From NCBI GenBank assembly GCA_028291455.1, contig JAQGHY010000208.1, positions 1 through 35,842 of the forward strand: a stretch of DNA of 35,842 nt, given 5' to 3'. The translations under genes and the position numbers were made by a program. Each line of letters starts with the position of its first letter. The stretch's first letter is position 1. The DNA comes from Rubritepida sp. GTDB taxonomy: Bacteria > Pseudomonadota > Alphaproteobacteria > Acetobacterales > Acetobacteraceae. Below, in pieces: positions 1 through 8,362 of this stretch. A model generated the notes under the pieces. It did not search any database. It saw nothing but the letters and a program-made list of their open reading frames with translations, and was not told the DNA's origin.

Positions 1-460
1 CCTGCGCCGGCAGGCCGGGCAGACGCTGCATGTCTCGGTCGGCGGCCATCGCGTGGCGCTCCGCACCTCCGAGGAAAACGGCGCCCTGCGCGAGATCTCC
101 TTCAACCTCGCCAAGGAGGGCGCGGCCTATCGCAGCCTGATGGATGCCTTCGCCCAGGCGGTTTCCACCGGCCTCGCGCGCGGCGTGCCGCTCGCGGAAT
201 ATGTGGACGCCTTCGCCTATACGCGCTTCGGCCCGGCCGGATTGGTCGAGGGCGATCCCGAGATTCCGCGCGCGACCTCCGTGCTGGACTGGGCCTTCCG
301 CCGCCTCGCGATGGATTACCTCGGCGGCGCCCTGCCCCAGCCGGCCGCCGAGGATGTGACACCCGACAGCCTGAGCCGCGCGGCGGAGCAATCCCCGCTT
401 TTGCCGCTCGACCTTCCCGCAATGCCGGAACGGCGCGGCAAGCTCCGCATCGTCGCCTAG
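1..460 (+). CDS. nrdJ: Adenosylcobalamin-dependent (class II) ribonucleotide reductase, C-terminal part
   Basis: This is the 3' end of a gene that enters from the left edge. The frame is open from base 2, so the GTG at 53 in the ORF track is internal. The visible 152 or so residues match the tail of B12-dependent ribonucleotide reductases, which make deoxyribonucleotides in the cytoplasm. The family signature seen is the stretch with YVDAFAYTRFGPAGLVEGD, followed by ATSVLDWAFRRLAMDYLG, which in the family reads close to EAFTFTRFEPAGMVQGN and ATSILDYVFRELAVSYL. The catalytic barrel and radical cysteine lie outside the window. The following RidA gene starts 20 bases downstream on the same strand and could be co-transcribed. 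Family assignment is confident; nothing can be said about the start or upstream regulation, such as a cobalamin riboswitch. Confidence 0.9.
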   Translation, partial: LRRQAGQTLHVSVGGHRVALRTSEENGALREISFNLAKEGAAYRSLMDAFAQAVSTGLARGVPLAEYVDAFAYTRFGPAGLVEGDPEIPRATSVLDWAFRRLAMDYLGGALPQPAAEDVTPDSLSRAAEQSPLLPLDLPAMPERRGKLRIVA

Positions 461-480
461 ACCGAGTTAAGGAATACCGC

Positions 481-948
481 ATGTCCAAGATCGAAGCCCG
501 CCTTGCCGAACTCGGCCTGACGCTGCCGCCGGCCTCCGCGCCGATCGCGAACTACGTGCCGTTCACCATTACGGGGAAGGTCGTCTACATCTCCGGCCAG
601 GTGCCGCGGAACAAGGCCGGGGCGATCTGGCCGGTGGGGCAGCTCGGTGCCGGCGTGTCGGTCGAGGAGGGCCAGGCGGCCGCGCAGCTCTGCTTCCTCT
701 CGATCATCGCGCATGCCAAAGCCGCGGCGGGCGGCGATCTGGACAAGATTGCCCGGGTGCTGCGCCTCACCGGCTACGTGAATTCCGCAACCGGCTTCGG
801 CGAGCAGCCGGCGGTCATCAACGGCGCGTCCGATTGTGCCGTCGCGGTCTTCGGTGAGGCCGGGCGCCATGCCCGCAGCGCCGTTGGCGTTGCCGCACTC
901 CCGGGCGGGGCCGCCGTCGAGGTCGAGGCGATTTTGGAGCTCGTCTAG
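481..948 (+). CDS. RidA family protein (YjgF/YER057c/UK114), reactive-imine deaminase-like
   Basis: 155 residues, the usual length of the longer RidA subfamily found in proteobacteria. RidA-type proteins are small trimeric cytosolic enzymes that hydrolyse reactive enamine and imine intermediates made by PLP enzymes; many subfamilies have no proven substrate. Visible features are the N-terminal VVYISGQVPRN block near residues 34-44, a central helix rich in Ala (QAAAQLCFLSIIAHAKAA), the VLRLTGYVNS strand near residue 97, and the C-terminal ARSAVGVAALPGGAAVEVEA block, which is the most conserved family segment. In canonical RidA an Arg in the RLTGYV region binds the carboxylate, and an Arg is present here. 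The ATG has a weak AAGGA Shine-Dalgarno 8 bases upstream. It sits between nrdJ and the DUF482 gene, with 37 bases to the latter. Confidence 0.9.
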   Translation: MSKIEARLAELGLTLPPASAPIANYVPFTITGKVVYISGQVPRNKAGAIWPVGQLGAGVSVEEGQAAAQLCFLSIIAHAKAAAGGDLDKIARVLRLTGYVNSATGFGEQPAVINGASDCAVAVFGEAGRHARSAVGVAALPGGAAVEVEAILELV

Positions 949-985
949 CCTGATTTTTCCGGAGAACCTCCCCATACTGGGGGCG

Positions 986-2131
986 ATGGACTCTCCCGAG
1001 CTGACCCTCTCCCTGCACCGCGCCATCGCCGAAATCCCGGCGGCCGAGTGGGATGCCTGCGCGGGGGACAATCCCTTCGTCTCCCACGCCTTCCTTTCGG
1101 CGCTGGAGGATAGCGGCAGCGCTTCGGCCAAGACCGGCTGGCTGCCGCAGCATATCGCGTTGCGCGACGGGGGCGGCGAGTTGGTCGCTTGCGCGCCGGC
1201 CTATGCGAAGTCGCATTCCTACGGCGAATACGTCTTCGACCACGGCTGGGCGAATGCCTATGAGCAGGCCGGCGGCCGGTACTATCCGAAGCTCCAGGTC
1301 GCTGTGCCGTTCAGCCCGGCGCCGGGTCCGCGCCTGCTGCGGCGGCCGGGTGTCCCAGTGGCGGCATTGGCCGAGGGTCTGGTGCAGGCGATGACGGCGC
1401 TCTCCTGCTCCTCCGTGCATATCACCTTCTGCACCGAGGAAGAGTGGCAGGGACTCGGCGAGGCCGGATGGCTGCAGCGCCTGGGCGTCCAGTTCCATTG
1501 GCAGAACCAGGGCTATTCCACCTTCGACGATTTCCTGGCCGCGCTCAGCAGCCGCAAGCGCAAGGTGCTGAAGCGGGAGCGTCGCTCCGTCGCCGAAAGC
1601 GGGCTGACCTTGCATACGCTGCGCGGCAGCGAGATTACCCGCGCGCATTGGAAGGCCTTCGACCGCTTCTACCACAACACCGTCGATAGCCGCTGGGGCG
1701 GCGCCTACCTCACCAAGTCCTTCTGGCCGATGCTGAGCGACCGGCTCGGCGACCGCGTCGTGCTAATGTGGGCGGAGCGCGAGGGCAAGCCGGTCGCCGG
1801 CGCGCTGAACCTGCTGGGATCGGAGGCGCTTTACGGCCGCAACTGGGGCAGCGACGAGGATGTGCCCTTCCTGCATTTCGAGCTCTGCTACCTCCGCGCC
1901 ATCGACTTCGCGATCGAGCACGGCATCAGCCGCGTCGAGGCCGGGGCGCAGGGCGAGCACAAGATCCAGCGCGGCTATCTGCCGGCGCTGACCTATTCCG
2001 CGCATCTGATCGCGCATCGCGGGCTGTCCCGCGCCGTCGGCGAATTCCTCGATGCCGAGCGCCCGGCAATGCTGGAGCGCATGGAGGAGCTGGCGGAGCT
2101 CTCGCCCTACCGGCGCGACGGCGAGGGTTGA
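986..2131 (+). CDS. GNAT-superfamily N-acyltransferase, DUF482 / COG3146 (peptidoglycan-bridge enzyme-like)
   Basis: 381 residues. The ORF track begins at 836 inside ridA; I chose the ATG at 986 (MDSPELTL), because that is where family-like sequence begins. The family is widespread in proteobacteria and is related to FemAB-type acyltransferases, with no settled substrate. Visible marks are the N-terminal PFVSHAFLSALEDSGSA block (family: NPFLSHAFLSALEESGSV), the basic stretch RKRKVLKRERRSV near residue 195, and the hallmark EAGAQGEHKIQRGYLP near residue 320. Its stop overlaps the ATG of the DMT exporter by one base (TGATG), so the two are probably translationally coupled. No signal peptide or membrane segment is seen, so it should be cytosolic. 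The biochemical function remains unknown. Confidence 0.85.
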   Translation: MDSPELTLSLHRAIAEIPAAEWDACAGDNPFVSHAFLSALEDSGSASAKTGWLPQHIALRDGGGELVACAPAYAKSHSYGEYVFDHGWANAYEQAGGRYYPKLQVAVPFSPAPGPRLLRRPGVPVAALAEGLVQAMTALSCSSVHITFCTEEEWQGLGEAGWLQRLGVQFHWQNQGYSTFDDFLAALSSRKRKVLKRERRSVAESGLTLHTLRGSEITRAHWKAFDRFYHNTVDSRWGGAYLTKSFWPMLSDRLGDRVVLMWAEREGKPVAGALNLLGSEALYGRNWGSDEDVPFLHFELCYLRAIDFAIEHGISRVEAGAQGEHKIQRGYLPALTYSAHLIAHRGLSRAVGEFLDAERPAMLERMEELAELSPYRRDGEG

Positions 2132-3003
2132 TGAGGCTCGCCTACGGGCAGCTCGCACTCGCCATGATCCTGGTGGGCGCCAATGTCGGCGTGGCCAAGG
2201 TGCTGGCCGAGGCGCTGCCGATCGCGCTCATCGCCTTCCTCCGTTGCGCGCTGGCGGTGCTGGTGCTGTGGCCGCTGGCCCGGGGGCTGGAAGGCCGCGT
2301 ACGTGTCTCGGCCTTGGTGAAGCGCAACCTGTTCCTTCAGGCTTTGTTCGGAACCGCGCTCTACAATGCGGGGTTGCTGGCCGGGCTGCGGCTGACTTCG
2401 GCGCTGGAGGGCGGAATGGTGCTGGCGACCCTGCCGGCCGTGGTGGCGCTTGGCAGCTTTCTCTGGCTGCGCGAACGGCTCACGGCGCGGCAATGGATGG
2501 CGGCGGGGCTGGCCGGCCTCGGCATGGCGGCGATCACGCTCGCGCGACTGGGTACTGGCAGTGGCGGTTCGGCGATGGGCAACCTGCTCGTCTTTGCCGG
2601 CGTCTGCGGCGAGGCGATCTATGTGCTGCTGGCAAAGCGCATCGCGGGCGCGGTGCCGGTGATCACGGCCTCGCTGTGGATGCAGCTGTTCTCCGCGCTC
2701 GTGCTGCTGCCCTTTGCGGCACCTGACTTCGGCGCCGTCGCGGCACTCGTGGAGCCGTCGCTGGCCGCACTGCTGCTCTTCCACTCGCTGACGGCGAGCG
2801 TGCTTTGCCTGCTGCTTTGGTATGCGGGGCTGCGGCGGGTTCCGGCGGGCATCGCGGGCGTCTTCACCGCCTTCCTGCCGGCGAGCGCTGCGGTGACAGC
2901 CGTGCTCTTCCTCGGCGAAAGCTTCGGCGCCATTCACCTGGCCGGCTTCGCGCTGATGATGACGAGCGTGATGCTCGCCACCTGGCCCCGGCGCGCCCGA
3001 TGA
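2131..3003 (+). CDS. DMT-superfamily exporter, EamA domains
   Basis: 290 residues made almost wholly of hydrophobic segments, consistent with about ten membrane helices in two EamA repeats of five. The first repeat runs roughly from residue 5 to 135 and the second from 150 to 285. This is the architecture of drug/metabolite transporters that export amino acids, nucleosides or small metabolites through the inner membrane. The substrate cannot be read from the sequence. Motifs typical of the fold include the FLRCALAVLVLWPLARG helix start and, at the end of the second repeat, a PASAAVTAVLFLGE segment where the Pro and Glu are conserved in EamA proteins. The ATG overlaps the preceding stop (TGATG), and the stop overlaps the following ATG (ATGA), so this gene is the middle of a tightly coupled trio. 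The ORF-track start at 1768 is too early. Confidence 0.88.
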   Translation: MRLAYGQLALAMILVGANVGVAKVLAEALPIALIAFLRCALAVLVLWPLARGLEGRVRVSALVKRNLFLQALFGTALYNAGLLAGLRLTSALEGGMVLATLPAVVALGSFLWLRERLTARQWMAAGLAGLGMAAITLARLGTGSGGSAMGNLLVFAGVCGEAIYVLLAKRIAGAVPVITASLWMQLFSALVLLPFAAPDFGAVAALVEPSLAALLLFHSLTASVLCLLLWYAGLRRVPAGIAGVFTAFLPASAAVTAVLFLGESFGAIHLAGFALMMTSVMLATWPRRAR

Positions 3004-4955
3004 GGGCATGGCTGACCCTCACGGTCCCGGAACTGATGGCGCTGAGCGCGGAGGATGTCGCCGCGCGTCTCGCCTATGCCCAGGCGGCGCGTCATGCCGC
3101 GCTCGAACTTACGCAGCGCAACGCCTGGGTCGCGATGGCCGAGGCGCTGCGCGGGGCCCTGGCGATGCCGGAGGCGGCGGGTTGGACGGTGCTTCTCGAA
3201 TACGACCTGCTGCGGCTGGAGAAACGCATCGATGCCATCCTGCTGACGGATCGGGCGACGCTGGTTCTGGAATGGAAGGACCGCGCGACGCGCTTCCTTC
3301 CAGCCGATCTGCGTCAGGTGGAGGATTACGCGCTCGACCTGCTGGATTTCCACGCCGGCTGCCGGGCGCATCCGGTGGTGCCGATCCTCGTGGCAAGCGA
3401 GGCACCGGAGACGCGCTTCGAGGCGCCCCTGATCTGGCATGGCGTGCCGCCGCCGATCGCCACCAATCGGCGTCAACTCGGCGGCCGGCTGCTGGAGATG
3501 ATGGATGCTATCGGCACGCCCGCTGAACCCATGCATGCCCAGGGCTGGCTGGCCGCGCCTTATCGCCCGGTGCCGAGCGTGCTCGAAGCCGCATCCATGC
3601 TCTTCGACCGGCATCGCAGCGCGGAGATGGTCGAGGCGCGGGCGGATGCCGCCAACCTGACCCGCACAACCGATGCGATCACGCGCGCCATCGACCAGGC
3701 ACGTGAGGAGCAGCGGCGGGTGGTCATCTTCGTCACCGGCATTCCCGGTGCGGGGAAGACGCTGTGCGGCCTCAACATCGTCTTCGGCGCGCTGCGCGAT
3801 TCCGGTGCGGCCTTCCTCACCGGCAACGTGCCGCTGGTCGCCGTGCTGCGCGAGGATCTCCGCCGGCGTGGCCGCACCAAGCGGGACCATGCGCGCACCG
3901 CCCTGCAGAACGTGCACCGCTTCCTGGAACATCATGTCCTCCGGCCGGAGGAAGTTCCGGAGGCGCGGGTCATCGTCTTCGACGAGGCGCAGCGTGCCTG
4001 GGACCAGAACCAGGCCTCGCGCGACACGCAGCGCCGCGTCAGCCGCCTTACCCTCAGCGAGCCCGCGCATACGCTCGACATCATGGCGCGGCATGACGGC
4101 TGGTGCGCGGTCGTCGCGCTGATCGGCCAGGGTCAGGAGATCAACACGGGCGAGGCCGGGCTCGCCGAATGGGGCCGGGTCATCGCCGAACGGCCGGAGT
4201 GGCGGGCTGTGGCGGCACCTGGCCACCTCGTCGGTGGTCCATGGCTGGCGCTGGATGAGGCGTTGGATCTCACGGTCCCCATGCGCTCGGTCCGGCATCC
4301 GCAGGGCGCGCCCTGGGTGGATGCGGTGCTGCGCGGCGACGTCGTGCAGGCCGCGCGAATCGCGCGCGAGGCCGGCGGCGTTCCCTTCCTTTTGACGCGC
4401 GATCTGGCGGCAATGCGCGCAGCCCTTCGACGGCTCGCGCGTGGTGAGCGCCGCGCGGGTCTGGTGGCCTCCTCCGGCGCCAGGCGGCTACGCGCGGAGG
4501 GGCTCGGGGTGCAGCTTCCGGCCGTCGAGAACTGGTTCCTCGATCGCTGGCCGGATGTCCGTGCCTCGGACGCGCTCGAAACCACGGCGACCGAGTACGA
4601 CTGCCAGAGGCTCGAGCTCGATGTAGTCGGGCTTTGCTGGGGTGGCGATCTGCTGCGGGGCGCGCAGGGCTGGGTCTCGCAGCGCTTCAGCGGTACGCGC
4701 TGGAACACGGTCCACAAGCCCGAGGCGCGCGGCTTCTTCCTCAACAAATACCGCGTGCTGCTGACCCGGTCCCGCTACGAAACGGTGATCTGGATTCCAC
4801 GCGGAAGCGACCCGGCGGAGATTTTCCACGATCCTTCCCGCCCAAGGGCGGCCTTCGATGCGGTGGCGGATTTTCTGATCCGCTGCGGTGCCGGCGAACT
4901 GCCGGTCGAGGCTGCGGAAGCGGAACCGGAACGGCTTTCGCTCAACCTTCGTTAG
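3000..4955 (+). CDS. PD-(D/E)XK nuclease-like domain fused to SF1-type DNA/RNA helicase (DUF2075-like)
   Basis: 651 residues from the ATG that overlaps the DMT stop (ATGA); the ORF track start at 2805 lies inside the DMT gene. Residues 60-115 look like a PD-(D/E)XK nuclease core: Glu67, Asp78 in KRIDAILL, Glu91-Trp-Lys93 in LVLEWKDR, then a QxxxY motif (QVEDY, 106-110). Residues 235-640 form a P-loop helicase-like ATPase: Walker A GIPGAGKT at 247-254, Walker B VIVFDEAQ with Asp328-Glu329, and near the end YRVLLTRSR, which resembles the arginine-finger motif VI of SF1 helicases. This layout matches DUF2075-type proteins, related to the helicase part of long Schlafen proteins. The family is thought to act on nucleic acids; the target and role are unknown. 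Housekeeping repair or phage defence are both possible. Confidence 0.8.
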   Translation: MRAWLTLTVPELMALSAEDVAARLAYAQAARHAALELTQRNAWVAMAEALRGALAMPEAAGWTVLLEYDLLRLEKRIDAILLTDRATLVLEWKDRATRFLPADLRQVEDYALDLLDFHAGCRAHPVVPILVASEAPETRFEAPLIWHGVPPPIATNRRQLGGRLLEMMDAIGTPAEPMHAQGWLAAPYRPVPSVLEAASMLFDRHRSAEMVEARADAANLTRTTDAITRAIDQAREEQRRVVIFVTGIPGAGKTLCGLNIVFGALRDSGAAFLTGNVPLVAVLREDLRRRGRTKRDHARTALQNVHRFLEHHVLRPEEVPEARVIVFDEAQRAWDQNQASRDTQRRVSRLTLSEPAHTLDIMARHDGWCAVVALIGQGQEINTGEAGLAEWGRVIAERPEWRAVAAPGHLVGGPWLALDEALDLTVPMRSVRHPQGAPWVDAVLRGDVVQAARIAREAGGVPFLLTRDLAAMRAALRRLARGERRAGLVASSGARRLRAEGLGVQLPAVENWFLDRWPDVRASDALETTATEYDCQRLELDVVGLCWGGDLLRGAQGWVSQRFSGTRWNTVHKPEARGFFLNKYRVLLTRSRYETVIWIPRGSDPAEIFHDPSRPRAAFDAVADFLIRCGAGELPVEAAEAEPERLSLNLR

Positions 4956-5032
4956 TCGAGTCACGGCGCTCACGAAGCGTTAACCGATTCCCGCGCATTG
5001 AGACCGGCGCCAAGCGAAATCGGGAAAAGCCC

Positions 5033-5608
5033 ATGTCGTACAATCACCAGCCACTCATCCTGCCGCCTGAGGCAATTCGCCCGGCCGCGACGGATCCCGA
5101 TTCCGTGACCCTCCGGCTCCTGGTGCAGCGGACCTGCCAGGCCCTGCACGCCATGGCCACGAGCCTGGAAGCGCTGGACAGTGTCTTTACCCGGATCGAG
5201 GCGCTGACGCCCGAGACCGACGCCCATGCCGAACTCCTGGCAACCACGCAGGAGACGGTGGTGCATGTCGTCGGCCTGCTCCGCCGCGAGGGGCCGCCGT
5301 TGCTCTTTCGCGCGCAGGCGCTGCGCCTTCGCCTGCGGCTGCACGGCTATGCCTCGGGCAGTTCCGCCGCGGTGGCGATGCGGGCGCTTCACACCGATCT
5401 CGACGGTTTCGTCGCCTTCGAGCCTGAGCAGCCGGCAAGCTGGCTCTCCAGCTGGGGCGCCTGCATCCGGCGCGCGCGGTCCAACACCATGATCCTGCTG
5501 TCCGAGTTCGACGGCCAGAGGCGCCAGATGACAGCGCCGTCCGAAGCGCCAGACGCGCTTGTGCATGAAGTCCTCGCACCCGTGGCCGCGCTGCCGATGG
5601 CGCGGTGA
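5033..5608 (+). CDS. Unrecognised protein, probably all-helical
   Basis: 191 residues from the ATG at 5033 (MSYNHQPL), with a GGGAAAAG purine stretch upstream. The longer ORF from 4634 is discarded because it overlaps the helicase. I do not recognise the family. The sequence is rich in Leu, Ala and Arg and reads as several amphipathic helices (for example VTLRLLVQRTCQALHAMATS and LLFRAQALRLRLRLHGYAS), with no signal peptide, membrane segment or metal-binding motif. The first 25 residues are polar and Pro-rich and may be disordered. It follows the nuclease-helicase gene by 77 bases on the same strand and may be the last gene of that transcript. Its stop lies 3 bases from the stop of the convergent GNAT gene. 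The strong coding bias and clean boundaries make it a likely real gene. Confidence 0.7.
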   Translation: MSYNHQPLILPPEAIRPAATDPDSVTLRLLVQRTCQALHAMATSLEALDSVFTRIEALTPETDAHAELLATTQETVVHVVGLLRREGPPLLFRAQALRLRLRLHGYASGSSAAVAMRALHTDLDGFVAFEPEQPASWLSSWGACIRRARSNTMILLSEFDGQRRQMTAPSEAPDALVHEVLAPVAALPMAR

Positions 5609-5611
5609 ACC

Positions 5612-6139
5612 TCAGCCCGGCTTGGCGGCCAAGCTCTCGAACAGCACCATCCGGTTGCCGCGATGCTCGAACTCGCCGGCTTGCCGCATGCCGCAATCGC
5701 TGAGTACGGCCCGCGAGGCCAGGTTGGTTTCGCGCGCGACGCCGATGATGCGGGCGAGCCCCGCGGCATGCCCGAACTCCAGCGCGGCCCGCGCCGCCTC
5801 CCGCGCATAGCCCTTGCCGCGGCAGGCCGGCCAGAGCGCGAAACGCACAGCCACGCCGCGGCCGTCCGGGCGTTCCATCAGCCCGGCGATACCAAGGAAT
5901 TCCCCAGTTTCGCGGAGGAAGACGCTCCAGGTGCCGTAGCCGCGCACCCGCCAGAAATCCATGTCGTCCTCGAGCTCCTCCCGCGTGCGTTCGGGAGGGC
6001 GCGTGCCGTGGAGCATATGGCCGAAGACGGATTCGTCGGATTTCAGGCGGATCAGGTCCGGCAGATGCTCCGGACCCGGCGGCAGCAGCGAGAGCCGCGC
6101 CGTCGTGATGATCCGCGGCGAACTCAGAAGCTGGTGCAT
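5612..6139 (-). CDS. GNAT family N-acetyltransferase (RimJ/RimL-like)
   Basis: 175 residues starting at MHQLLSSP. The ORF track extends into ettA, but the ATG at 6139 lies 4 bases past the ettA stop and gives the normal family length. The sequence begins with IITTARLSLLPPGPEHLPDLIRLKSD, the usual opening of RimJ/RimL-type enzymes that acetylate protein N-termini or small amines using acetyl-CoA. The acetyl-CoA binding motif A is seen as FALWPACRGKGYAREAARAAL near residues 100-120 (pattern RGxGxA), followed by ARIIGVARETNLASRAVLSDCGM, the typical NxxSxxVxxxxGF-like block. The real substrate cannot be told. It is probably co-transcribed behind ettA, and it converges on the unrecognised helical gene with only 3 bases between the stops. 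Confidence 0.87.
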   Translation of the reverse strand: MHQLLSSPRIITTARLSLLPPGPEHLPDLIRLKSDESVFGHMLHGTRPPERTREELEDDMDFWRVRGYGTWSVFLRETGEFLGIAGLMERPDGRGVAVRFALWPACRGKGYAREAARAALEFGHAAGLARIIGVARETNLASRAVLSDCGMRQAGEFEHRGNRMVLFESLAAKPG

Positions 6140-6143
6140 GGCA

Positions 6144-7823
6144 TCACCTGACGAGAGGGCGGTACTTGATCCGGTGCGGCTGGTCCGCCGAGTTGCCGAG
6201 ACGTCGCTTCTTGTCGGCCTCGTAAGCCTGGAAATTGCCCTCGAACCACTCGACGTGGCTGTCGCCTTCGAAGGCCAGGATATGCGTCGCCAGACGGTCG
6301 AGGAACCAGCGATCATGGCTGATGACCACGACGCAGCCGGCGAATTCCATCAGCGCCTCTTCGAGCGCGCGCAACGTATCCACGTCGAGATCGTTGGTCG
6401 GCTCATCGAGCAGCAGGACGTTGTGGGGAACCGCCAGCATCTTCGCCAGATGCACCCGGTTGCGCTCGCCGCCGGAAAGGACGCCCACGCGCTTCTGCTG
6501 GTCCGCGCCCTTGAAGTTGAAGGCGGCGGTATAGGCGCGCGAGGCGATGGCCCGCTTGCCGATATTGATCATGTCGTCGCCGTTGGAGATTTCCTGCCAG
6601 ACGGACTTCTTGTCGTCCAGGCTGTCGCGCGACTGGTCGACGTAACCGAGGTTGACGGTCTCGCCGACCTTTAGCGTGCCCGCGTCCGGGGTCTCGTTGC
6701 CGGTGATCATGCGGAACAGCGTGGTCTTGCCCGCACCGTTCGGCCCGATGACGCCGACGATGCCGCCCGGGGGCAGCTTGAAGGTGAGGTCGTCGATCAG
6801 CAGGCGGTTGCCGTAGGCCTTGCGGAGGTCCTCCGCCTCGATGACCGTGTTGCCCAGCCGCGGCGGCGGCGAGATCAGGATCTCGACGTCGCCCAACCCA
6901 CGATCCTGGCTCTTCTCCAGCATCTCCTCGTAGCGCGAGATACGCGCCTTGCTCTTCGCCTGGCGGGCGGAAGGGCTGCGCCCGATCCACTCCTGCTCGG
7001 CCGCGAGCGTGCGGATGCGTGCCGTGTCCTCGCGGTTTTCCTGCTCCAGCCGCTTCCGCTTCTGCTCGAGATAGGCCGAGTAATTGCCCTGGTAGGGGAA
7101 GCCCCGGCCGCGATCGACCTCGAGGATCCAGTTGGTCACGTTGTCGAGGAAGTAGCGGTCATGGGTGACGACCAGCACGGCGCCCGGATAGTCGCGCAGC
7201 GTGTGTTCGAGCCAGGAAACGCTCTCGGCATCCAGGTGGTTCGTCGGTTCGTCGAGCAGCAGCAGTTCCGGCTTTTCGAGCAGCAGGCGGCACAGCGCCA
7301 CGCGGCGCCGCTCGCCACCCGAGAGGTTCTCCACGCCGGAATCCGCCGGCGGGCAGCGCAGCGCGTCGAGTGCGATATCCACCCGGCGGTCCAGCTCCCA
7401 GCCGTCGGCGGCGTCGATCGCTTCCTGCAGTTCGCCCTGTTCGGCGAGGAGGGTGTTCATCTCCTCCTCCGTCATCTCTTCCATGAAGCGTTCGCTGATG
7501 TCGTTGAAGCGCTTCAGCTGCGCCTCCAGCGTGGCGAAGGCGGCGCGGACGTTCTCGCCGACGGTCTTGGTCGCATCGAGTTGCGGTTCCTGCGCCAGGT
7601 AACCGACGCGCGCCCCCTCGGCGACCCAGGCCTCGCCGCCGTACTCCCTGTCGAGCCCGGCCATGATCTTCATCAGCGTGGATTTGCCGGCGCCGTTGGG
7701 GCCGAGCACACCGATCTTCACGTCGGGCAGGAAGGACAGCGTGATGCCCTTGAAGACCTCGCGGCCACCCGGATAGGACTTGGTGAGGTCCTTCATGACG
7801 TAGACGTATTGGTATGCGGGCAT
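6144..7823 (-). CDS. ettA: Energy-dependent translational throttle protein EttA (ABC-F ATPase)
   Basis: 559 residues, close to the 555 of Escherichia coli EttA. ABC-F proteins have two ATPase cassettes and no membrane part; EttA binds the ribosomal E site and gates the first elongation step according to the ATP/ADP ratio. Cassette 1 has Walker A GPNGAGKS at 41-48, signature LSGGERRRVAL near 168 and Walker B LLLLDEPTNHLD ending near 198. The acidic insertion at about 90-140 corresponds to the arm that contacts L1/tRNA. The linker (about 245-310) is charged and helical. Cassette 2 has GPNGAGKT at 360-367, LSGGERNRVHL near 449 and LLDEPTNDLD near 471-480. All ATPase motifs are intact. The ATG at 7823 begins MPAYQYVYVM, matching the family start. 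Confidence 0.96.
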   Translation of the reverse strand: MPAYQYVYVMKDLTKSYPGGREVFKGITLSFLPDVKIGVLGPNGAGKSTLMKIMAGLDREYGGEAWVAEGARVGYLAQEPQLDATKTVGENVRAAFATLEAQLKRFNDISERFMEEMTEEEMNTLLAEQGELQEAIDAADGWELDRRVDIALDALRCPPADSGVENLSGGERRRVALCRLLLEKPELLLLDEPTNHLDAESVSWLEHTLRDYPGAVLVVTHDRYFLDNVTNWILEVDRGRGFPYQGNYSAYLEQKRKRLEQENREDTARIRTLAAEQEWIGRSPSARQAKSKARISRYEEMLEKSQDRGLGDVEILISPPPRLGNTVIEAEDLRKAYGNRLLIDDLTFKLPPGGIVGVIGPNGAGKTTLFRMITGNETPDAGTLKVGETVNLGYVDQSRDSLDDKKSVWQEISNGDDMINIGKRAIASRAYTAAFNFKGADQQKRVGVLSGGERNRVHLAKMLAVPHNVLLLDEPTNDLDVDTLRALEEALMEFAGCVVVISHDRWFLDRLATHILAFEGDSHVEWFEGNFQAYEADKKRRLGNSADQPHRIKYRPLVR

Positions 7824-7926
7824 GGCGCAGGGCCTCGAAGCTACAGGGGGTGGCCGCTTCTAACGCCAGACGGGTCTGCGGGAAAGCATGGATGCCCCGG
7901 CGCGCGCGCCGCTGGCGTCGATGGAG

Positions 7927-8067
7927 TCAGAAAATGACCAGGTAGCCTACGATGAGCATGCCGCTGATCAGCAGCAGCAGCGAGCCCAGCATGGCCCAGC
8001 CATCGCTCCCGCCTTTCTCCGCTTTGGCGACCTGCTGCTGGGAGCCCAATCCGTTACAGCGTGCCAT
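7927..8067 (-). CDS. Small single-pass membrane protein (46 aa), not in the ORF track
   Basis: An ATG at 8067 opens a 46-residue frame ending with TGA at 7927. The first 23 residues are polar and charged (MARCNGLGSQQQVAKAEKGG), and the rest is one hydrophobic stretch (WAMLGSLLLLISGMLIVGYL) running to the C terminus, which suggests an inner-membrane anchor with the N terminus in the cytosol. The start overlaps the 3' end of the upstream secreted-protein gene by 14 bases in another frame, an arrangement typical of translational coupling. It is shorter than the ORF track cutoff. The family is not recognised and no role is proposed. The clean polar-then-hydrophobic pattern supports coding, but a frame this short could be chance in GC-rich DNA. 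Confidence 0.5.
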   Translation of the reverse strand: MARCNGLGSQQQVAKAEKGGSDGWAMLGSLLLLISGMLIVGYLVIF

Positions 8068-8362
8068 CGCCGCGGCCCTCCGCAGGCGAGCGGGGGCGCT
8101 CGGCCAAAGGCCGGAGCGGCGTGCCGGTGTAGTTGCGGTTGAACTGCGCCTGCCGCTGCGCGCGGGCCAGGCGCTCGGCCATGAATCCTTGGGCGGGGTG
8201 GTTCAGCGGCGGCATGGTCGTGCCGAGGCGGTTCAAATCCTGGCCGGAGGGGCGGCCCGCCAAGGCCGGTGCGCCCTGATCGCGAAGGCGCTGGGCGTTC
8301 GCCGCACCGCTTCCGAGGCTGAGGGCGGATAACAACGACGCCAAAAGGACTAATCTACTCAT
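8054..8362 (-). CDS. Small secreted protein of unknown function
   Basis: 102 residues beginning with a clear Sec signal peptide, MSRLVLLASLLSALSLGSG then AANA as a likely signal peptidase I site before QRLRDQG. The mature part of about 79 residues is polar, rich in Arg, Pro, Gln and Asn, without cysteines, and looks largely disordered; it should be periplasmic or exported. No family is recognised. A GAAGG Shine-Dalgarno lies about 8 bases before the ATG. A leader of about 200 bases with lower GC than average lies upstream and probably carries its promoter. The 3' end overlaps the start of the 46-residue membrane-protein frame, so the two may be made together. Confidence 0.7.
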   Translation of the reverse strand: MSRLVLLASLLSALSLGSGAANAQRLRDQGAPALAGRPSGQDLNRLGTTMPPLNHPAQGFMAERLARAQRQAQFNRNYTGTPLRPLAERPRSPAEGRGDGTL

